From positions 1 to 59,033 of the forward strand of contig CBIFWO010000004.1 in assembly GCA_966186595.1 (NCBI GenBank): a stretch of 59,033 bases of DNA. Direction: 5' to 3'. Numbering within the stretch: position 1 is the stretch's first letter; each line of letters opens with the position of its first letter. Positions 32,106 through 41,234 of this stretch are shown here, piece after piece. Both the position numbers and the translations under genes were made by a program. This stretch comes from JALRBM01 sp966186595 (lineage in GTDB: Bacteria > Patescibacteriota > Saccharimonadia > Saccharimonadales > Saccharimonadaceae). A model generated the notes under the pieces. The model was not told the origin of the DNA. It searched no databases and saw nothing but the letters and a program-made list of their open reading frames with translations.

Positions 32106-33527
32106 TTATTCTATCACGCGAACACGAATCGTGTCAGTACCACCGATAAGTCCTGGCTGCCGACCACTAACGATTACTACTGTCACCGTTTCTTTGTCAC
32201 CAAAGTAGCCACTCACCTTTAGCTCCTTAGCAAGCTCCAGTCCAGCACGCTCACCATCTGGACGGACGAAGCTCTTGTTGGCGTAGCTCAGTGCCAACTG
32301 CTGTGCCGAACGAGCCTCGCTCGTAACACTAATGATCGGCAGATTTGGCCGATGAGCAGCAATATTAGCTGCTGTCGAACCAGATTTCGTCTCGGCCACG
32401 ATCGCATCAACGCCCAATTGTTCGGCGAGCTTCACGGCTGCCGTACTAATGGCGTCTTGGCGCATATTTTTAGCATGAACCGTTCCCTCGAGTGGGCGAA
32501 CTGTCGTATTTTCCTGCGTATAGAGAATGACGCGCTTCATCGCTGCAACCGTCTCGAGTGGGTAATGACCGTTGGCAGTTTCATCCGAAAGCATCACCGT
32601 ATCTGCACCTTGAACAACCGCAGTCGCCACATCGCTCGCCTCGGCGCGGGTTGGCTCGGGCGAGTCAACCATGCTAGCCATCATCTGCGTTGCCACAATA
32701 CTAAGCTTGCCGTATTTGCGACAAAGTGCGATGATTTTGCGCTGAACGACAGGCACTACCTCAGCACCAGCCTCGACAGCCAAATCACCACGTGCCACCA
32801 TCACACCATCGCTCACCTTGACGATCTCTTCCAGAACATCATCTTTAATTGCTGCTTTCGTCTCGATCTTTGGGATAATCTGAGCGTTTGAGCCGAGACT
32901 GACGAGGATTTGTCGCAAATTATTCACATCTTCGGCAGACTGCACAAAACTGAGCGCAACATAGTCAAAATCCTTTGTGACGCCATACTCAATGTCTTTC
33001 ATATCTTTGGGTGTGAGGATGTCACCACCAAAATCTGTATCAGGGAGATTTAACCCCTTCTTGCTCATAATAAAACCGTCATTTTCAACACGCACCTTAA
33101 ATGCTGTATCAGAGACAATTTCTGTCACTACGGTGCGGACTTTACCGTCAAAGATATAAAGCGCCTCATCCACCTTTACCTTATCTGCAAGGTTGTATTG
33201 GATCGGGATCGTCGTTCCCTCGTGCTCGACACCGTAGGCTAGTGTTAAGATATCGCCCCGCTTGACATCCATGTGGTTATCGTTGATGACCCCAAGACGA
33301 ATCTTTGGCCCCTGGAGATCCTGCAAAATAGCCACTGGCTTGCCGAGTTTTTCGCTAGCCTGACGGATCCAAGCAATATGTCGATCGCTCGCTTCATGTG
33401 TTTCATGGCTAAAGTTCAACCGAAACCCATTGACACCAGATGCCGCTAATGCTTCGATAGATTCATAGCTGTCGGTAGCCGGACCGACCGTAGCTAGAAT
33501 TTTTGTACGCTTAAAAATAACTTCCAT
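32106..33527 (-). CDS. pyk: Pyruvate kinase
   Basis: Catalyses the last ATP-yielding step of glycolysis. RTKILATVGPATDS, GFRLNFSHETHE, LQDLQGPKIRLG, PKIETKAAI, the signature MVARGDLAVEAG, and VATQMMASMVDSPEPTRAEASDVA are seen, followed by the allosteric C-terminal domain (VAETKSGSTAANIA). 473 aa. TACAAT ends 6 nt before the ATG, so the operon message (pyk-pgk-tpiA and onward) should be leaderless. Divergent from the M20 peptidase. Confidence 0.97.
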   Translation of the reverse strand: MEVIFKRTKILATVGPATDSYESIEALAASGVNGFRLNFSHETHEASDRHIAWIRQASEKLGKPVAILQDLQGPKIRLGVINDNHMDVKRGDILTLAYGVEHEGTTIPIQYNLADKVKVDEALYIFDGKVRTVVTEIVSDTAFKVRVENDGFIMSKKGLNLPDTDFGGDILTPKDMKDIEYGVTKDFDYVALSFVQSAEDVNNLRQILVSLGSNAQIIPKIETKAAIKDDVLEEIVKVSDGVMVARGDLAVEAGAEVVPVVQRKIIALCRKYGKLSIVATQMMASMVDSPEPTRAEASDVATAVVQGADTVMLSDETANGHYPLETVAAMKRVILYTQENTTVRPLEGTVHAKNMRQDAISTAAVKLAEQLGVDAIVAETKSGSTAANIAAHRPNLPIISVTSEARSAQQLALSYANKSFVRPDGERAGLELAKELKVSGYFGDKETVTVVIVSGRQPGLIGGTDTIRVRVIE

Positions 33528-33533
33528 ACCCTT

Positions 33534-33539
33534 ATTGTA
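33534..33539 (-). promoter_or_regulatory. -10 box of the glycolytic operon
   Basis: TACAAT on the minus strand, 6 nt before the pyk ATG; no clear -35. Confidence 0.45.
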
Positions 33540-33594
33540 CCACTGTTTTCCTCTGTTATTTTATGATTATCTAGCATTGTACACATATTCGGCG

Positions 33595-33600
33595 TATAAT
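33595..33600 (+). promoter_or_regulatory. -10 box of the M20 peptidase gene
   Basis: A perfect TATAAT, 12 nt before the ATG at 33613; the leader should be about 6 nt. It lies in the 85-bp divergent region with pyk. Confidence 0.5.
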
Positions 33601-33612
33601 TCAAAACAGATT

Positions 33613-34737
33613 ATGCAACAAAAACTAGAAAAAACTCTCAAACAGCTTATCGCCATCCCCAGTGTATCGGTTGACACTGAGGCATGTGATGAAATTATCA
33701 GCCTAATGGCCGAGGAATTCACGCGTCTTGGCCTCTACGTGGAACGAGGGATTGAGGGAGCAAATCCATGGATGCTTGCCACAACTCAGCAAGAGAAAAA
33801 TCCGGACATCCTTCTCACCGCTCACCTTGACGTTGTGCCAGGATCAGAGGAACTCTTTACGCTGGAAAAGCGTGACGGTCGCCTATACGGACGTGGTGTC
33901 TACGACATGAAGCTGGCCGCTGCATGTTATCTCGAGCTGTTTCGTGAGCACAAAGACTCTCTTAAGAAGAAAAACATTGGTATTCTCTTTACAACTGATG
34001 AAGAAACTGGCGGCCTATCGGTTAAGAACGTGCTAGCTCAGGGTCTCCGCCCCAAAGTTGGATTCTTGCCTGATGGCGGCGACAACTGGTCTATCGAAAA
34101 ACGCGCCAAAGGCCTTTATGGAGTGAATCTTACAACATACGGCAAAGCCGCCCACGGCTCACGTCCCTGGGAGGGCGATAATGCTCTGCACCGTTTAATG
34201 GATATCGTCCAGATTGTGCGATCAAAGTACCCATCCGACAAGCCTTCCAGCGCTACACTCTCCGTTAATCGTTTCCAGGCTGGCGAGGCAGCCAACCAAA
34301 TTCCCGAATTCGCCTCGGTAGACATGGATTTCCGCACCTTTGCCAAGGAGGAGCTTGAGGCGTTTAAGCTTCTTATTGCAGAACTCGCTCGCATCCACAG
34401 CCTGGAGATAACTATCCTGAATGAGGGCGACCCCCTTCTCTTTGACGAAACTCGTCCTGAGGTTCAAAGTTTCCTTAATGCGCTTGAATCAGTCACTGAG
34501 AAAAAACCGAGTTTCTGTGATTCGTACGGTGGATCCGACGCGCGCTATTTTGCTGCGCTTGATATCCCCTGCATCCTCATCGAACCAAGTGGGGGTGGCA
34601 GACATAGCGACAACGAGTGGTTAGAAGCATCTGATCTGGAGAAATATTACCGCGTGATCGAAACATGGGTAACCTCCTACGAAACGATTCCGCAAAAAAC
34701 TCGTGCCGTTCCAAAGATGCAGTCGATCAATTCGTAA
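33613..34737 (+). CDS. M20 family metallopeptidase (ArgE/DapE/CPG2-like)
   Basis: Zinc amidohydrolase of 374 aa. Metal and catalytic residues: LTAHLDVVPG (first His and Asp), GRGVYDMKLA (bridging Asp), FTTDEETGG (general base Glu and metal Glu), FLPDGGD, and a C-terminal GGGRHSDNEW carrying the last His. The dimerisation domain is in the middle (GKAAHGSRPWEGDNA). The frame opens 26 codons earlier, but that part lies on the promoter and reads poorly; the ATG at 33613 starts conserved sequence. It may cut dipeptides or deacylate amino acids; the substrate is not evident. Confidence 0.92.
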   Translation: MQQKLEKTLKQLIAIPSVSVDTEACDEIISLMAEEFTRLGLYVERGIEGANPWMLATTQQEKNPDILLTAHLDVVPGSEELFTLEKRDGRLYGRGVYDMKLAAACYLELFREHKDSLKKKNIGILFTTDEETGGLSVKNVLAQGLRPKVGFLPDGGDNWSIEKRAKGLYGVNLTTYGKAAHGSRPWEGDNALHRLMDIVQIVRSKYPSDKPSSATLSVNRFQAGEAANQIPEFASVDMDFRTFAKEELEAFKLLIAELARIHSLEITILNEGDPLLFDETRPEVQSFLNALESVTEKKPSFCDSYGGSDARYFAALDIPCILIEPSGGGRHSDNEWLEASDLEKYYRVIETWVTSYETIPQKTRAVPKMQSINS

Positions 34738-34739
34738 GC

Positions 34740-34745
34740 TATACT
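34740..34745 (+). promoter_or_regulatory. -10 box of the 187-aa secreted protein gene
   Basis: TATACT with 6 nt to the ATG at 34752, beginning 3 nt after the M20 stop. Predicted leaderless transcript. Confidence 0.45.
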
Positions 34746-34751
34746 TGTACT

Positions 34752-35315
34752 ATGATCGCGACGTCTCTGGCGCAAAAGAGAAAAACACTATGGTGTATAG
34801 TTTTTGCTGCCGTACTCTCTCTTTTCCCAACGGCAGCGCTTGCCTCGCCGTTTGGACAGGGCAAGTTTGGTGCTGATGTCCCCTTTGGATCAGCAACGAG
34901 CCTTTCGATTAGTTTGGGTGGAGATGTGGAGCTTACTCTTGCGCCAGATGGGAACAACTTCAAGGGCAGCAACTCGCATATCGTTACCGTTACTTCAACA
35001 GATGTCGTGGGTTATTATTTGTACGCACACACCAATGGCGGAACGAACATGACAAATGGAAGCGCAACAATTTCCGCAAGTAACAACTCATCCGCCAGCC
35101 CGCTCGCAGTAGGATCGTGGGGATATAATTTGACCGGTTCAACTACTGATTTTATTGGCCTTGGAGCATCTAGCACACTCCTTGTCGATGCAAACGGTCC
35201 CTACAAAAATGGCAATCCAACAACAGTGACCTACGGCGCACTCGTCGGACCAACTCAGGAAGCCGGAACATATTCGATTGCAGTTACCTATACGGCAGTG
35301 GCTAAAAATCAGTAG
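34752..35315 (+). CDS. Secreted WxL-like surface protein (187 aa)
   Basis: A signal peptide (about residues 10-32, WCIVFAAVLSLFPTAALASP) is followed by a beta-rich domain with no membrane anchor. Segments such as GGDVELTLAPDGNNF, VTVTSTDVVGYYLYAHTNGG and TYSIAVTYTAVAKNQ at the C-terminus resemble the WxL-type surface proteins of Gram-positives; a strict WxL pair is not visible, so the link is structural inference. It resembles the 347-aa protein at 42295. The 3' end overlaps the convergent DUF916-like gene by 7 bp. The frame opens 29 codons earlier but inside the peptidase gene. Confidence 0.65.
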   Translation: MIATSLAQKRKTLWCIVFAAVLSLFPTAALASPFGQGKFGADVPFGSATSLSISLGGDVELTLAPDGNNFKGSNSHIVTVTSTDVVGYYLYAHTNGGTNMTNGSATISASNNSSASPLAVGSWGYNLTGSTTDFIGLGASSTLLVDANGPYKNGNPTTVTYGALVGPTQEAGTYSIAVTYTAVAKNQ

Positions 35316-36169
35316 CCGCCCCGCCTGCGTCGGTGCCGCCTCCAAAAGGTGATTGCGAATATAATAGCCCCGACAAACAGCGCAATGAACCACAGCGGAA
35401 GGTAGGCGATAGATTTTGTATGGGTAATTGTCTGACCGTCGTCCACTCTATACCCATACGTTACCTGATAAAACCCTGGGATTTTTGGCACAGGGATTGT
35501 TCCTTTAACTGTACGCACCGTCCCCGGAAGCAAGAGATGTGTCGCCTCCTGGCTTTTTGCGTCAGTCGCGATACCCTTCAGACTTCCTGATGCATAGATA
35601 AAAAAGTGCGTGTTCCCGGTGCTCCTAGCATCAAATGAAAAAGGGACATCCCCACCAAAAACAACTGTTGGAACGGTATCTTTTTCAATGTAGCTAGTCC
35701 GCCTCAATTCGCCATCCACCGTCACATAAAGAGCCTCGCCTACACGAACCTTCCGGCCGGTCTCTGCGTCCAACGCTTTGGTTGCAAAGATTGTAAAATA
35801 ATATCCCCCAGGACTGGCCCCGGGCGGAATAGTAATCGTGTACGTCAACTCCCTGCTCTTGCCAGGTTCAAGCTCGATCTGAGTTGCTTCTAACTTGATC
35901 CAATCGCGCTTGCTGGGAGTAAATTTATAATCGTATGTAAAATTTTCAACCGTAAATTGATCGACAGACAGGGTGATCTCGGCTGGTTTATCAGTGATAT
36001 TTGCGAGCGTTATCTTGCGACTTGCGCTCTGGCCAGCGGGTACCTGAATATATTCGCGTACCGGAGTAATGAAGAGGCCTCGATTTTTTGGCTCCTCCGC
36101 ACTAGCATTTGGCACCAATCCAAATAAACTGACGAGAACAAAAAGTACCGCCAACGCGCGCCGAAGCAT
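35309..36169 (-). CDS. DUF916-like membrane-anchored surface protein
   Basis: 286 aa: signal peptide (residues 1-24, ending SAE), two beta-sandwich domains (first with YIQVPAGQSASRKITLANI and ITLSVDQF; second with VFGGDVPFSFDARSTGNTHF), and a C-terminal membrane segment (about 255-275) with a basic tail RRHRRRRGGY. This is the DUF916/DUF3324 architecture of proteins that bind WxL proteins and peptidoglycan. It is the last gene of the operon starting at 43338, 1 nt beyond the methyltransferase stop. It is homologous in design to the 350-aa protein at 41235. Confidence 0.7.
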   Translation of the reverse strand: MLRRALAVLFVLVSLFGLVPNASAEEPKNRGLFITPVREYIQVPAGQSASRKITLANITDKPAEITLSVDQFTVENFTYDYKFTPSKRDWIKLEATQIELEPGKSRELTYTITIPPGASPGGYYFTIFATKALDAETGRKVRVGEALYVTVDGELRRTSYIEKDTVPTVVFGGDVPFSFDARSTGNTHFFIYASGSLKGIATDAKSQEATHLLLPGTVRTVKGTIPVPKIPGFYQVTYGYRVDDGQTITHTKSIAYLPLWFIALFVGAIIFAITFWRRHRRRRGGY

Positions 36170-36784
36170 CTACTTTCCCTGCGGCCGTTTCATCAGCTGC
36201 ACCTGGATATCCGTCACGACGTTGATATAGTGCTGGACGGCGAACATCTGCGTTTCTTGACTGCGAGTTTGCCACTCAGGCGCAAGGATATAGCCATAGT
36301 TAAAATCAAAATCACACGAAACGGGGTAGTGAGCAAGCTTGTTGTCAATTCGCCACTGTTTATTGAGGTAGAGGAAGCTAGCTTCAGAGATTGCTCGCTG
36401 GTGAGTCGGATCCTGCCAGGCACGCATGCTAGAGTAATACGGACATGTAATCCGTGCAAATCCATTTATAGCAATATTGGGATTGCTTGGATCATATTCT
36501 GCCGGTTTTAAGATTCGATAGATCTCATCAAAGAACTGAAAAAAAGGATCATTGCGACTATCACCATGCGGGATATGCTCGACAAAATTCGAGCACTCGA
36601 TTTCGTCTACCGAGTTATCCGCAAACTGATCCCAAGGAAACTTCAATAAGTCCTGCACATAGTCGGTACTACTCGTTTTCACGATATCGACACCCTTAAA
36701 GCCTTCGGGCGTATTACCACCACACGCGAGCGATAATTTTAGTGGCGCATCTTTCTTCTTGGCTGTTTTCTTCTTTGTCGGCAT
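36170..36784 (-). CDS. SAM-dependent methyltransferase (phage-like)
   Basis: 204 aa with a class I methyltransferase core: LKLSLACGGNTPEGFKGVD (motif I with the acidic end), VDEIECSNFVEHIPHG (motif IV/post) and FFDEIYRILKPAE. AAGGAGG lies 6 nt before the ATG at 36784; an earlier in-frame start would overlap the preceding gene. The N-terminus is a run of Lys. Similar methyltransferases occur in phages and next to surface glycan genes. Here it follows a glycosyltransferase, so methylation of a glycan or of a fibre protein is plausible but unproven. Confidence 0.8.
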   Translation of the reverse strand: MPTKKKTAKKKDAPLKLSLACGGNTPEGFKGVDIVKTSSTDYVQDLLKFPWDQFADNSVDEIECSNFVEHIPHGDSRNDPFFQFFDEIYRILKPAEYDPSNPNIAINGFARITCPYYSSMRAWQDPTHQRAISEASFLYLNKQWRIDNKLAHYPVSCDFDFNYGYILAPEWQTRSQETQMFAVQHYINVVTDIQVQLMKRPQGK

Positions 36785-36795
36785 TGTCTTCCTCC

Positions 36796-37521
36796 TTACC
36801 ACATTATCTGACTAGCTGCATCATAATGACCTACGCGTACACGTGCATCACAGGCAAATTTATAACCCAACTCACGCGCCTTTTGGAAGAACCAGAGGTC
36901 CTGCGTATAGACCTGAGCCGCTCCTTCAGGGGTTACTTCCTGCTTTGTCTTGAACCAATTACCATAGTCGAAGCGCTTGTCCTTTAACATTTCCATCCGT
37001 AGTAGAGTAAAACCCATGCCAAGTCCGTTACAGGGCGTCACGCTATCCGGCTGAGGAATTTGCGGAATAAAATTAAGTGGCATCACTTTTGGATTACCGT
37101 AACACATTGGCTGGCCACCCTCACCTTTCGTCCAATATAGCCCTCCGACAGCATCGTAATCATCAATCGCTTCGTACAACTTCATGAGCCCGTCCGCTGG
37201 CGGCGCATTGTCTTCCTCAAGCGTAAGGATAAATTTGAATGCACTAAGCTCCTCATTCTCGAGGATCATTTTGATCACTTGATTATAGGCCTCGCCCACT
37301 TCCATGCCCTCCATAAAAAGTGGTCCCAGCACTTTCTGATTCATCGGACGAATCATCCCCTGCCAGCTTTGCACGATCCGCGCCGGAATCATGCCCCGGG
37401 TAGGACAAACGATGATAGTCGAGAGATCACGATACGTTTTTTCCCTTTCCAGCCGCTCCGCATAATCACTGGCGTTATGGATGCCAGTATTGTCGGGGAC
37501 TAATATTTGGGGTTTGCTCAT
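36796..37521 (-). CDS. GT-A fold glycosyltransferase-like protein
   Basis: 241 aa. TIIVCPTRGMIPARIVQSW at the N-terminus and the acidic motif LTLEEDNAPPADGLMKLYEA in the middle fit a nucleotide-sugar-binding GT-A domain, with DAVGGLYWTKGEG and a C-terminal QDLWFFQKARELG, KFACDARVRVGHYD. GAGGAG lies 9 nt before the ATG. No signal peptide, so it is cytoplasmic. It lies directly upstream of the methyltransferase and downstream of the fibre-like proteins, which it may modify. Confidence 0.75.
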   Translation of the reverse strand: MSKPQILVPDNTGIHNASDYAERLEREKTYRDLSTIIVCPTRGMIPARIVQSWQGMIRPMNQKVLGPLFMEGMEVGEAYNQVIKMILENEELSAFKFILTLEEDNAPPADGLMKLYEAIDDYDAVGGLYWTKGEGGQPMCYGNPKVMPLNFIPQIPQPDSVTPCNGLGMGFTLLRMEMLKDKRFDYGNWFKTKQEVTPEGAAQVYTQDLWFFQKARELGYKFACDARVRVGHYDAASQIMW

Positions 37522-37537
37522 ATCTTCGATCTCCTCG

Positions 37538-39112
37538 TCAAGCAGTCAGCCAACTCAGGGTTGCTGAGTAGTGAATAAACGTTACATTATCACCATACAC
37601 CGTACCATTTGCATTTATCGCATAGGCCCGCACATAATACAGCGTCGTAGAGCTTAGTCCGGTCATAGATACCGAAAAAACTCCCGTGGTCCCTGAAGTC
37701 GACGCTTTACTATTTGCGGTTGTAGGATTGGGCGATGTATTCCAGCACACACCACGCTCCGTGATTGTACTCCCACCATCTGATACCACTGTACCATTTC
37801 CCGTTGCAGTTGTGGAATTAATGTTAGTTACCGCTTGAGTCGTCACCACCGCTTGCGCACCCGCGGCATTGACGCTCGTGCCAACAATACCCCACCAGTC
37901 AGAAGCGCTTACATAACTCATCGTTACCGAAGAGGCACCCGCTGCCGTCGACTGTGCCGCGTTTCCCGATCCCGAGCTACCATTCAAGTTATTCAACCAC
38001 CGCAGCGTTTGATCTGAACTGGTAATTGCAGAACCTACACCAACGACGTCGATAACGATATTACCGGCAGCACTAGAGACATTAACGCTTGGCGCTGCAC
38101 TACTCCCAAACGCTGTTGCCGTATTAGAAACTGGCGTTGTCTGATCTACCCCAATGAAACTTACTGATCCTCCTATGAGGTCCTTGGCAGAGTCGGCTGT
38201 TACCTGCACCGTATTCGTTCCAACCGTTGGGTTGACGAGATAGAATAGTTCTACATATCCGTCATTCTGATTGTTGGACTGGACCCTTCCCGCAGAGGTC
38301 ATTGACACACTGTTGTATGTCACCCCCGCCACTGTTAACGTCGTACCAAAGCCGACCGACAGCCCGACAATCAATAAACGCTCATTGCCTGTGCATGTAT
38401 GGCTCCAGGATAGGGCAGTATTATTTGCAATCGCGGCGCCCGCAGAACTCGGTCCCACCCTATCAACGACGACTTGTGGTCCGGCTCCTTGTATCTCGAT
38501 ACCCGCCATTGAAGCTTCTTGGTTGCCGGGTGATGACATCCCGACCGTCTGGTTTCCGGCCGTACCCGTGTTCTGATACGCATAATAAGCAACGTAGAAG
38601 CTTGTTGACTGGTCATGCATCCCCGTCTGAACCGCATCCGAGCGATATGTTGGTGTGCCCGGTGCGTTTGCATTCCAGTCAGCACACACCCATGAAATGA
38701 CACTGCCGTTCGCTGCCGTAGCAAGGGTAACCGATGGGGCGCTCGTTGCAATAGTACTCAAAACCGCTGGCGAAGCCGCTAATGTAGCATTTGACCAACG
38801 TTCGACCACCATTGAATGGTAGCCGTCGTTTATATCGAATGTAGTTGTGATACTCATCGACCCGGGCGAGCCGCTCACAACCGTACTCCATAAACGAACG
38901 ACACAGTTTGCGGGATCGGAAATATGTGCATGACTCGTATAGGTCAAGCCTCCCCCTGAAACCCCTGTGATAGAGGGCTTTTCAAAGCTCTCGGTAGCGG
39001 CCTTTACAATAATTACTTCCCCATTAGCGGGTGTAAAGGATGGTGTCGTTAGTGAGAGTACCGTCGCACCGCCGAGAACTTCATAGGAGGCTACAAGAGT
39101 GGGAGTTGCCAT
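37538..39112 (-). CDS. Large phage-fibre-like beta-rich protein (524 aa)
   Basis: No signal peptide or membrane segment. The sequence is Ser/Thr/Gly/Ala-rich and beta-rich with two related halves: each has a phrase like VERWSNATLAASPAV or VSFIGVDQTTPVSNT, and GIEIQGAGPQVVVDRVGP joins them. The C-terminal part reads as a fibronectin III-like module (TNINSTTATGNGTVVSDGG, ERGVCWNTSPNPT, LYYVRAYAINANGTV). Similar proteins occur as phage or phage-derived fibre components. AAGGA lies 4 nt before the ATG and a TATAAT lies further upstream, so it may also have an internal promoter. Confidence 0.65.
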   Translation of the reverse strand: MATPTLVASYEVLGGATVLSLTTPSFTPANGEVIIVKAATESFEKPSITGVSGGGLTYTSHAHISDPANCVVRLWSTVVSGSPGSMSITTTFDINDGYHSMVVERWSNATLAASPAVLSTIATSAPSVTLATAANGSVISWVCADWNANAPGTPTYRSDAVQTGMHDQSTSFYVAYYAYQNTGTAGNQTVGMSSPGNQEASMAGIEIQGAGPQVVVDRVGPSSAGAAIANNTALSWSHTCTGNERLLIVGLSVGFGTTLTVAGVTYNSVSMTSAGRVQSNNQNDGYVELFYLVNPTVGTNTVQVTADSAKDLIGGSVSFIGVDQTTPVSNTATAFGSSAAPSVNVSSAAGNIVIDVVGVGSAITSSDQTLRWLNNLNGSSGSGNAAQSTAAGASSVTMSYVSASDWWGIVGTSVNAAGAQAVVTTQAVTNINSTTATGNGTVVSDGGSTITERGVCWNTSPNPTTANSKASTSGTTGVFSVSMTGLSSTTLYYVRAYAINANGTVYGDNVTFIHYSATLSWLTA

Positions 39113-39156
39113 ATATTCCTTGTCATTTTAATTATACTTACGCCGGAAGGATCACA

Positions 39157-40293
39157 CTAGAACGACTGACTCAAAAACCGCACTATTGGAGCACGAAGAT
39201 GTTGCGAGTTAGTGCCTATAATACTGTTGAATGCAATACTCGTTGGCATAGCCGCTGTAGTGGAACTATACACGCCCAGTCCCATCTTGAAATGATTCGT
39301 CGCATTAACAGCTGCGCCGAACACTCCTGAATGATGAGAAGCAAATTGCGATTGGTGCATACCTGATATAGAAGCATTGGCCCCCGCCGTGGTGGTTCTG
39401 CTTAATACGCCCAGCCAATAATCGTTGGCCGACATCGTGTTCGTCCATCCAAACGAGAAGTTCCTAATTCCGGCATAGGTTGAGTTATTGACCGTACCCG
39501 AATAAGTAACTGCAAAAGATGCCGAGGTACTATCAACAAGGGAAAGCGAAGAGTTATTGCGAGTATATAGCCCCAACCATAGACTGGCCGTGAGTGTTCC
39601 CGTGGTATTGGTGGCATTACTGACGATAAAGCCCATGTAAGCACGGTCAAACTGAAAATTCGGCGCCTGGAACGGCTGGAGATGCAAACTACCCTGACCA
39701 ATTTGACCTTGAACCTGTAGTGGTTCTGGGAGAGGATCGAATCGACTGTAAGTAATTTGCGCCGGCGCACCAATACTAATCGTCGAGCCATTTGTCGACA
39801 GACTGATTGCGCCCGTCGCAGATAGGCTAGAAGTCTGCGGCACCGAGAAATTGAAAGATTGACCAGTGGTTGAGGCTATAGTCATGGCGCCACCTGCTAC
39901 ATTGAGATTTGCCGTGCCGCTTGTATAGGTCGTTTGCGAGTTAGCAAGAGCAATGCCGCCCCCACCTCCACCACCGGCTCCCCCAATAATACTGACTGCA
40001 TTACCGTTCTGCGAAAGCGTGATATTATTGCCACCAGCCAACGTCAATGTTCCAGAGCTCACCTGAGCCATCACCCCGGCAGTATTACCAGAAAGCGTCA
40101 CATTGTGGAGGTTTTGCGTTTGCACTGTTTGGTTGGCGGCCGAGATAGTAAGTGTCGCCGAGGCCGCATTGACACTCTGGCTGAGGGTAACATTATTGCC
40201 ACCAGCAAAGACAATACCCCGATTGACTGTACCCGACGTACCGCTGGTATTCCCCAGGTTGCTCATCCCGAACTTGCCAAACAGATACGACAT
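39157..40293 (-). CDS. Phage-tail-fibre-like protein (378 aa)
   Basis: Gly/Asn/Ser-rich without a signal peptide. The N-terminal half has repeats of the kind FAGGNNVTLSQSVN and LAGGNNITLSQNGNAVSI, a style common in phage and cyanophage fibre proteins, then a Gly7 run, then a C-terminal globular part (QFDRAYMGFIVSNATN, GTLTASLWLGLYTRNNSS) like a receptor-binding head. It begins 5 nt after the 237-aa gene stop. Fibre assignment rests on repeat style and composition only. Confidence 0.65.
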   Translation of the reverse strand: MSYLFGKFGMSNLGNTSGTSGTVNRGIVFAGGNNVTLSQSVNAASATLTISAANQTVQTQNLHNVTLSGNTAGVMAQVSSGTLTLAGGNNITLSQNGNAVSIIGGAGGGGGGGIALANSQTTYTSGTANLNVAGGAMTIASTTGQSFNFSVPQTSSLSATGAISLSTNGSTISIGAPAQITYSRFDPLPEPLQVQGQIGQGSLHLQPFQAPNFQFDRAYMGFIVSNATNTTGTLTASLWLGLYTRNNSSLSLVDSTSASFAVTYSGTVNNSTYAGIRNFSFGWTNTMSANDYWLGVLSRTTTAGANASISGMHQSQFASHHSGVFGAAVNATNHFKMGLGVYSSTTAAMPTSIAFNSIIGTNSQHLRAPIVRFLSQSF

Positions 40294-40298
40294 AGTAG

Positions 40299-41012
40299 TT
40301 AAATTATATACCAGTTACTTCCGTTAGAGACAACACGCACGGCAAAATATTGGGTATCCAGCGAAAAGCTCGTTCCTCCGTCGATCGTGTCACTTCCCGA
40401 TCGAGCGACCGAGCAAGTATTTGAAGAGCCATCGATACGCTTCACATAAAAATTATACCCACTAAATGATGAGGCCGTCGGCAGTGTAATCGTCACATTC
40501 CCGCTCGTCGCATCGGCAAAAATAATCACATCTGTGCCCGTGATAGTGTAGTTGGACGTTTTTGTACTCGTGGCAACTGCCGGATTAGTATCGGCATCGG
40601 CCCAGGCAGGTATCCCCCCGTTGACACGTAGCGTCTTCCCAGTCGCTCCAATACCTAGACGTACAAGATTGCCCGATGAGTCACGATAATGCAAATCGCC
40701 CGTCGCACCCGATGAGTCATCATAAATTGCGACCTTCTTACGTACCGTTCCAGTTGTGATCGTGAAGTATAGCGAATCCGTATTGAACTCAACTGCACCA
40801 GCTTCTGCGCTGGAAAGAAGTGTTCCAGAGCTGAATTTTAGCGGAGCGGTTCCGGCTGCAGCCGTTCCTGGGCGAATTGTGACAGTCTTGTGGCTTCCGT
40901 TGATGGCATTATCAGTATCATCATTGTAATGCTCCTTCATGAGGTACTGGCGGATAATATCTCCCCAGACGCCATCATCGCTGTTGACAATTGGCAAACG
41001 CTGCTCGGCCAC
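40299..41012 (-). CDS. Phage-tail-like structural protein (237 aa)
   Basis: GTG start with GGAG 7 nt upstream. The N-terminus (VNSDDGVWGDIIRQYLMKEHY) looks like a conserved capping or assembly segment; the middle has VEFNTDSLYFTITTGTVRKKVAIYD and the C-terminus repeats beta strands (VIIFADATSGNVTITLPTA, GYNFYVKRIDGSSNTCSVAR) typical of phage fibre or tail proteins. No signal peptide. It starts 2 nt after the 68-aa gene, so both are one unit. Confidence 0.65.
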   Translation of the reverse strand: MAEQRLPIVNSDDGVWGDIIRQYLMKEHYNDDTDNAINGSHKTVTIRPGTAAAGTAPLKFSSGTLLSSAEAGAVEFNTDSLYFTITTGTVRKKVAIYDDSSGATGDLHYRDSSGNLVRLGIGATGKTLRVNGGIPAWADADTNPAVATSTKTSNYTITGTDVIIFADATSGNVTITLPTASSFSGYNFYVKRIDGSSNTCSVARSGSDTIDGGTSFSLDTQYFAVRVVSNGSNWYII

Positions 41013-41014
41013 AG

Positions 41015-41221
41015 TTAGACTCCAAACTTCCGCGTGCCAAACCCATTAGAGGTTGGAGCTGGCTTTACCTCGTCAGAAAGTGCCGTCTTCTTTACATGCC
41101 CCATCAAGGCCAAAAGATTTCCCAGACCGAATAAGACCAAAATCGAACCACCTAAAAACTGCAAGAATTCCCGTCTTGTCATGTTCTTCTTCAACAGCTT
41201 AAGATGAACATCGTTCTTCAT
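41015..41221 (-). CDS. Small membrane protein with twin-arginine-like motif (68 aa)
   Basis: Basic N-terminus, then TRREFLQFLGGS followed by a hydrophobic segment (ILVLFGLGNLLALMG), resembling a Tat signal (RRxFLxFLGG). A short tail follows (SNGFGTRKFGV), so it could be a signal-anchored peptide rather than a cleaved carrier. Starts with AAAGG a few bases before the ATG. It precedes the fibre-like genes. Whether the organism has a Tat translocase cannot be told from this window. Confidence 0.6.
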   Translation of the reverse strand: MKNDVHLKLLKKNMTRREFLQFLGGSILVLFGLGNLLALMGHVKKTALSDEVKPAPTSNGFGTRKFGV

Positions 41222-41234
41222 GGTGATTACCTTT

